Shown here: one piece after another, positions 58,624-64,000 of the stretch
How the letters are laid out: every line of letters begins with the position of its first letter
Position numbering within the stretch: position 1 is the first letter of the stretch
Source of the DNA: Filosporella fistucella
Taxonomy: Eukaryota > Ascomycota > Leotiomycetes > Helotiales
NCBI GenBank assembly: GCA_030077755.1
Contig: JAQJZZ010000001.1
Span: 62,001 to 126,000 of the forward strand
DNA: 64,000 nucleotides
Direction: 5' to 3'
Position numbers and translations under genes: made by a program
Notes under the pieces: model-generated
The model's database searches: none
Told to the model about the DNA's origin: nothing
What the model saw: the letters and a program-made list of their open reading frames with translations, nothing else

Positions 58624-59253
58624 TTGTACCTCACCCTAGAGACTGCGGAGTTTGACAGCAGCCGCAGGCAAGCAACTTATCATGAAGATTATGAAAAAAA
58701 GCCAGCTAGGAAAGAAACTTCATGTGGTAAAAATAGTGTAGAGAGATGGGCTAATCAGGTAGCGCGTGAAACTAATCCTGCAAAACCTGAGAACAAAAGA
58801 GACTTTACTCAAGATGTCCCTAAGCCACGAAGACGACAATCCACTCGTGTCAGAGATTGGGATAAAATCCCAGTAGAGACTCGAACAGCAAAAGATCCAT
58901 CGAAAAACAAAAAGCCTAGCGATGCAGCTCGAACAAGGGGAAGCGACGAAGCAGCGAGGCTGAGTGGCTCAAGATATAGAGAGCCCAAAGCTGGCGAAGG
59001 ATCTTCTAAAGCTTTGGTTCAGGTGAATCTTGATTCGGTGATCACCGACGAAGATGAATATCTCGACGAAAAGAGTTATCCCAAAACAGCTGAAGTTCGA
59101 AAACAAACCGTGGAAAGAAGACGTCTTCGTGAGGAAGCCGAGAAGAAGAGACGCCGCCGTGAAAGGGATCTGAAAAGAGGACGTCGCCCTAAAAATGACG
59201 ATGAATCCGTTGCGTATCAGGAAACGTCATCTGATGAGTCTTCACCTCACTAG
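58624..59253 (+). CDS. Charged orphan frame, possibly 3' exon of the preceding gene
   Basis: A 209-codon frame without an ATG near its start runs to TAG 59251-59253. It is highly charged and disordered, ending with a helix rich in Arg, Lys and Glu (about 59094-59190, VERRRLREEAEKKRRRRERD) and ETSSDESSP. Absence of a start codon and the same composition as 57402-58412 suggest one gene split by an intron or by an insertion in 58413-58623. I could not find a donor and acceptor pair that clearly joins them. The ESSDDE/SSDESS ends of this frame and of the 56005 protein are similar but simple. Confidence 0.45.
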   Translation: MYLTLETAEFDSSRRQATYHEDYEKKPARKETSCGKNSVERWANQVARETNPAKPENKRDFTQDVPKPRRRQSTRVRDWDKIPVETRTAKDPSKNKKPSDAARTRGSDEAARLSGSRYREPKAGEGSSKALVQVNLDSVITDEDEYLDEKSYPKTAEVRKQTVERRRLREEAEKKRRRRERDLKRGRRPKNDDESVAYQETSSDESSPH

Positions 59254-59645
59254 ATATTCCATGGAGTGCAGTATATATTGGAGTGTATGTGGTCCTTTAG
59301 TACTTTGTTAACTGCAAGAGCAATCATTTTGATGCATGGAGTTGAAGTGTAAAGAACAGCGTTGATTTTCACAACCCGGAAGGAGAGATTCGGGGTCAAT
59401 GGTAAGATAGCTGTAGGTTACAAGCGCGTTGAATTAGACCTATACCATATTTTTGAATCTACAGGTACCATAACACCGTCGATTTCTCAAGCTTGTAAAT
59501 TTCGCCCGTGCAGCTTTGATGTTGTTAACCTTGAGATACCAGTTGACGCGAAGTGATTAAGCTTGATACGGATTCGATTTCGCAATAGAATGAACATAAA
59601 ATGTTTCTCAAGCAAAGAGCTTGTCGTACAATATGCGTGAGGGAT

Positions 59646-61567
59646 CTACCGACCTGTGCCACCTCCGAACAGAGGCGCCTGCTCAACACGATCCAATTCC
59701 CATTCCCTTTGCCCTTGATTCATACCCTGCCCCTGACCTCCCCTTCCCCAGGCACCCCAGCCCCAACCGCCATTCTCCGGTCTTTCGGTATCCTCCCCCT
59801 TATGCAGTCTCCAAAAGTCGTCCATCTTCACTTTTTCACTCCTTCGCATCATTCTCCTGCCTCTCCGGCTCATACCCAGAATAACCCAAAATACCACTGT
59901 CTGCAACACCAAACACATTCCGACCAATCCCGGATATATTGTCTTCGCGTTCTTCTTTCGATCAGTGTCTGCATCTAACTGGACATAGGCTTGCACACCG
60001 AGCGAGTAAACAGATGCCCAGCAAAAACAAGAATTGAATATCCCTGCCGATTGAAGGAAAATCATAAATAGTGAAGGGATGGCTACTATTGTGTCCTTGA
60101 CGAGCGTGATGTACCAGTGATACTTCCCGATTGCGACAGATCTCCATGTCATTCGCCCGATGAAGGCACTTATTATCCAGATTCCAAACATGGAGAGGAG
60201 TGGAATATGGCGACATGTCAGACCGCGCGTAGGAGTCTCCCAGATGATGAGAAATGACGTTGCGGAGGCGATTAAGAGGGGCAAAAAAGCAATGAAGAGT
60301 AGTGTGAAGCGGTGATGCGCCTTTGATCGATGGCCCTCAACGCGAAAGAGATTTTTTGAAGGCAGGTAGGTATAAATGCTTCCAAACCAAGGCTGTGCTC
60401 TGTCGAAAGAGGTGACGCCAGGATGGTGACCTCGCCAACTTGATATACGATCTTGAGAGAAGACACGGAGATCGAAATAATCGCTTGATCGACGCGGACT
60501 TGGAATCGGTCGCAGATTTGGTGAAGGATATTTTCCTTGAATTGGTTGAAGATTGGGTGATCCAGATGGTTGCAGACTTTGTGCAACTGGGCGAGTATCC
60601 CTTGCGAAGCGCTCGAGTATACGAATCATAGTTCGACGAGAAGTGAAACTTCCTACTGTGTTGCTGAGTAGTAACACGGGAATAAGCCAGGACAAAAACA
60701 TCGCAGTTCCAATCCTGCCACCTGGCTGACTTGAACTCTTGCCTCCAATGGCATCCACAAACGCACTCAGAATTGTCCAGACATAACTCAGAATAGCAAG
60801 CCAAGTTCTGGGAAGTTCATTTGTGCTGCTGTCAGAGAGCTCGTTGGCAATTTCTCGACACAGATGATGAAGCCTAGGCTTTGCTGGATCGTCCCCGTCA
60901 ATCGTAGAGTTGAGCAAAATTTGAGTATACACGTCCCGAGGATCCGTTCCTGGCCCCTCTGCCTCTTGTATTGCCACCAGAATTGTGCCCCGATCTCTCA
61001 CATGGTTCTTGTCTCGTCCTTGGTTGCTCGATAGCTGCTCTGCAAGATCCCAGCATCGATTCCATGTTTCCAGCTTAGTGAGAAGAGACCAGAGTGAGTC
61101 GATGGGGTCGCCTAGTAGGTGAATAATGGCGAGGAAGGAACTTGGTTTTCCCAGTGGCGCGAAACATAAATTGCCGATCAGCACGACGACAGGTATCAGC
61201 CATGTGGATAACCGTGGTCCAACTAGTTGCACAGTTAGCCTTGAGCTCAGCGCATTGGTCGGAAAAGTCCCTTATCCAATGTTCAATGATCTGGAACAAA
61301 TGGCAGAGAAGAGACAAAAAACACACCATCTAAGTAGAAAGAGTACCCCTTCCCACACTTGGCTTCGCATCCGGGGACTGTGAGCTCAATATTATCAGGA
61401 TTATTCATAATAACCTTCCCATCCCTCCTAAATATCGCATCGTCCGCTTTGATAGATCCATTAGCCAAACCCTGCTTGATGATAGCTTCGCATTGTGTTT
61501 TCTGGAAGGCCTGCGCCTGCAGCGCGAGGAAAACTAAAGGTGAAACGAGAATTAAATGGAAACGCAT
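59646..61567 (-). CDS. Multipass membrane protein with signal peptide, uncharacterised
   Basis: Exons 61327-61567 and 59646-61222 (104-nt intron) give 605 residues. Residues 1-20 form a signal peptide (MRFHLILVSPLVFLALQAQA). A short ectodomain follows with QCEAIIKQGLANGSI, FRRDGKV and VPGCEAKCGKGYSFYLDG; its cysteines probably form disulfides. Then about seven to eight hydrophobic segments are separated by a long loop (about 190 residues) and end in a Gly/Arg-rich cytoplasmic tail (GGWGWGAWGRGGQGQG). This architecture, a small Cys ectodomain plus multipass core, is common among uncharacterised Pezizomycotina proteins. Function is unknown; no transporter motif was seen. Confidence 0.8.
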
Positions 61568-62274
61568 AGCGAAATAGAGAATTGATAAACATCGTCAAAG
61601 CTATCTCCTTCGACGAGGAGCGACGAAGTCATTGAAATAGCAGTAGCAGAAGGCATAGCCCCGAACAGTCACACGATGTAAAAGAGTGAATGGACAGTCA
61701 TTCACGGAAAATAACCTCAAGTACACACCCTCGACAGCCAGTGCAACCACATGGCGTTTACCTGTCAGAGAAAAGCAGGGACCTCAAGGCTCCCCGTGTA
61801 TTCGGTTCCCAGTAACCAGGCATTCCTCAGCTGTGACATGTTCCCAGACGCCCGTATCCCCAGGGTGCCCGTATATTTATATATCAGCCAGAATATTGAA
61901 AAGTGTCTCCATTTCAGTGTTGTGAGAATCAGCCAATCGCAACTCGGGATGGACCCACGAGGTCGTTTGTCGCTTGCTCAGGGGAGCCGAGACGCTTAAT
62001 GAGGCGTTGGGGCTGACACGCCCGAATTTCGGTAAGAACTTCGTTCAGGAGATGGAGATGGGAAGCCGAGAAGATGAGATGGAATATAGTATTTTCGGAT
62101 GGAATATTTGCCCGATTACCCGGAGATGGGAAAATGAGTTAGGCACCTTTGAAGATGAAGCTCAACTTTGTGCAAGTACATCCATACTACCGCTTATCTT
62201 TCCCTTCTCCAAACTCAGTACATCTGAAACATGAGCCCTCCCTCACCAAATCAGAACTGACCACTTACTTACGC
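61568..62274. other. Intergenic between two minus-strand genes
   Basis: It holds the promoter of the membrane protein gene and the 3' end of the OPT gene. No gene or RNA was seen. Confidence 0.45.
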
Positions 62275-64000
62275 TTAAGCATTCGCTGGATTGAACATAC
62301 AATAATCCACGTTCTTGTTCTTCGAAAAACCACCATTGTTTCCTGCCCAAATCGGAAAATCATGAGCCTTGCCACTACCTCCAAAAACCGCGAAACTCAT
62401 AATGAAAACAAGAACCTGAGTTCCACCATCGAGAGCTGCCGAGATGAGATAATTGTATTTGACGAAAAAGCCTGGTCTATACTTCCGCAAGTAGTATTGA
62501 GCGAAGAAGCCGATAGCGAAGTAGGACAAGATGGAAGAGTTGACACCAACAAAGAGCCAGCCCATATACCAGAGGATGATGGACAAATTGATATACTGAA
62601 AGAATTCAATCTTGGTATACCGATATATAAGCCAGAAGGGAAGAGGTACGGCGAATCCAAGGATGTATGCAATGGTAACCCATTGGTATCGGGCACCTAT
62701 AGAAAACATATCGCCCGCCATAGACCACGCTATAGCCAGTGTATTGTATTGCTGAACATTCTGACCGCTCCAGATATTGGAACCCTCAATAGACGTCAAG
62801 ATATCCGCTTGATTTGTTACGATCGTTTTCATCATGATATAATTGAAAATTGCGCCGATGACTGCGCCGCACATTTGAGCAGTGAAAGTACTCTTAGGTG
62901 AAAGATGGACGAGTTGGGCGATTTTGAGATCCCGACATAGCCATTGACCTTGCTGAACCCCATTGAAGCCAAAGACCGTGAAGTACATGTTTGCAAGGGG
63001 CTTCCCTGGGTGCATGTACCCAGCGACCATCTGAATGATGGGTTGCTGATTGAATTGGAAGCCAGTAAGACCCATCTGCGCACCAAAAAAGAGAATGAAT
63101 ACTAAAGCGAATAGGTTGGCGATGATATATCCCCACCATGGCAATGTAGACCCGATCCCATAGAGCGTGCCAAGACCGACTGCAAAGCTGGAAAGTAGGA
63201 CGAGCCCGTACCACCAATTTGGGACCTCACTGTAACCTGACTGGACCATCATCTTGTAGTGAGGGTCCATGTTGGGATCTTCTAGAACTTCTCGCTTGTG
63301 CTCCTCTTGGGATTTGCCTCCTCTCCAGAATAGATAGAATGATAGATCAAGGAGTTTCTTGAGATTTCTTGGCGCGAGGAATGCCCAGCCATGTTTGATG
63401 TCGTCGAAATTCCAGAGAAACATATGGACAATGGTAGCAGTGAGACCCATGTTGGTAGTGATGAGGTATCCAATATAAGTACCAGTTAGGTATGGGACAC
63501 CATTTTGTTCGAGTCCGGCTCTATCGATAAAGTTCTCTGGCGTGAGAAGATTGGTAAGGTTGTACTCGGAAAAAACTGAAGAGTTTGAAGAGTTATCGAA
63601 GAGAAGTTGTGACATGAATGGGAAGTTTTGAGATTCCCAAACATTCCCATAGTAGATACCCATGAAGAGACAGATACACAATAAGTATCCAATCAAGGAG
63701 TTGGTGAGAGTGTACAACGGTAGCCACATAGGCGATCCTAAGCTCGCAATATACTGCCAATCGAAAGAGATAGAGAGGAATCCAAGGCCTTCGTTGCCTT
63801 GAGACCCACCAAAGAGGTTTGTGAATAGGAGGCTGTTCTGCTTGGCAAGGCAGAAAATCGATAGTCCTTGCAAGAGTGGGAACATCCACTCTGGAACAAT
63901 TTCCCATACTAAGAGCAGACCAAATACCATCCAGAAAACTTCGAGTCTAAATCGTGTCTCTGCTTTGTCTCGATGCAGTGTTTCGATCAAGGTGACGACT
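62275..64000 (-). CDS. OPT oligopeptide transporter (C-terminal part, truncated by window)
   Basis: The frame runs from the window edge to TAA 62275-62277 with no intron, at least 575 residues; the N-terminus lies beyond 64000. Family features: EVFWMVFGLLLVWEIVPEWMFPLLQGLSIFCL, LGFLSISFDWQYI, PLYTLTNSLIGYLLCICLFMGIYYGNVW, and PHYKMMVQSGYSEVPNWWYGLVLL. Then AGYMHPGKPLANMYFTVFGFNGVQQGQWLCRDLKIAQLVHLSPKS and the C-terminal FFVKYNYLISAALDGGTQV are typical of fungal OPTs. It is a proton-coupled transporter of small peptides (or glutathione-like substrates) in the plasma membrane. Substrate cannot be inferred. Conserved open shadow frames on the plus strand are not genes. Confidence 0.93.
   Translation of the reverse strand, partial: VVTLIETLHRDKAETRFRLEVFWMVFGLLLVWEIVPEWMFPLLQGLSIFCLAKQNSLLFTNLFGGSQGNEGLGFLSISFDWQYIASLGSPMWLPLYTLTNSLIGYLLCICLFMGIYYGNVWESQNFPFMSQLLFDNSSNSSVFSEYNLTNLLTPENFIDRAGLEQNGVPYLTGTYIGYLITTNMGLTATIVHMFLWNFDDIKHGWAFLAPRNLKKLLDLSFYLFWRGGKSQEEHKREVLEDPNMDPHYKMMVQSGYSEVPNWWYGLVLLSSFAVGLGTLYGIGSTLPWWGYIIANLFALVFILFFGAQMGLTGFQFNQQPIIQMVAGYMHPGKPLANMYFTVFGFNGVQQGQWLCRDLKIAQLVHLSPKSTFTAQMCGAVIGAIFNYIMMKTIVTNQADILTSIEGSNIWSGQNVQQYNTLAIAWSMAGDMFSIGARYQWVTIAYILGFAVPLPFWLIYRYTKIEFFQYINLSIILWYMGWLFVGVNSSILSYFAIGFFAQYYLRKYRPGFFVKYNYLISAALDGGTQVLVFIMSFAVFGGSGKAHDFPIWAGNNGGFSKNKNVDYCMFNPANA

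Noticed and set aside
62149..62901. 250-codon plus-strand open frame
   Set aside because: It lies antisense to the strongly conserved OPT transporter and has no domain; a shadow frame.
1..64000. tRNA genes, CRISPR arrays, biosynthetic cluster, defence system
   Set aside because: Looked for B-box GGTTCRANYCC words, spaced repeats, and PKS/NRPS/terpene or nuclease-type genes; nothing supportable was found.

Overview
The window looks like nuclear DNA of a filamentous ascomycete (Pezizomycotina; a leotiomycete would fit, but the exact lineage is inference). Genes carry short introns, mostly 43-70 nt, with GT(A/G)(A/T)GT donors, CTAAC/CTGAC-like branch sites and YAG acceptors. Gene families are typically fungal (TRK, OPT, SulP, bicupin oxalate decarboxylase, PTH11/rhodopsin-like, fungal homeobox/C2H2 factors). 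Two AT-rich, stop-riddled patches (1-2400 and about 43260-43500) look like repeat-induced point mutation (RIP) of transposons. No tRNA, rRNA, CRISPR array or secondary-metabolite cluster was seen.

Layout. 1-2400: AT-rich RIP-like island with a degraded retroelement gag-like remnant. 2713-5646 (+): CorA-like membrane protein with an in-frame TGA and a 1-nt frame break, probably a pseudogene. 6473-8623 (-): SulP anion transporter with STAS domain. 10076-11530 (-): secreted oxalate decarboxylase, divergent from 12520-13387 (+), a DUF1275 membrane protein. 14577-19333 (-): kinetochore scaffold Spc105/KNL1, divergent from 19700-20375 (+), ribosomal protein S11 (uS17). 20376-24199: gene-poor. 24200-27413 (-): TRK potassium transporter. 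28731-30157 (-): peptide N-glycanase PNG1. 30158-35816: 5.7 kb without a convincing gene. 35817-38517 (-): U3 snoRNP WD40 protein UTP4. 39427-40338 (-) and 40831-41350 (+): two divergent C2H2 zinc-finger genes. 41943-42951 (+): rhodopsin/PTH11-like membrane protein. 45274-46483 (+): decaying orphan gene with a diverged duplicate at 46520-46735. 46740-51531: 4.8 kb gene desert. 51532-53804 (-): homeobox + RRM-like + C2H2 factor. 54715-59253 (+): run of orphan low-complexity genes. 59646-61567 (-): secreted-signal multipass membrane protein. 62275-64000 (-): OPT oligopeptide transporter, truncated by the window edge.

How the genes relate. The conserved housekeeping genes (Spc105, S11, TRK, PNG1, UTP4) form a core at 14.5-38.5 kb. 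The flanks are accessory: transposon remnants, broken or duplicated orphan genes, and lineage-variable transporters and transcription factors. I see no coherent multi-gene pathway. The most unusual items are the homeodomain-RRM-zinc-finger architecture at 51.5-53.8 kb, the broken CorA-like gene beside the RIP island, the internally duplicated orphan locus near 46 kb, and two long gene-free intervals between intact genes. Exon boundaries were read by eye; for most multi-exon genes the summed exon lengths are a multiple of three, which supports the models.
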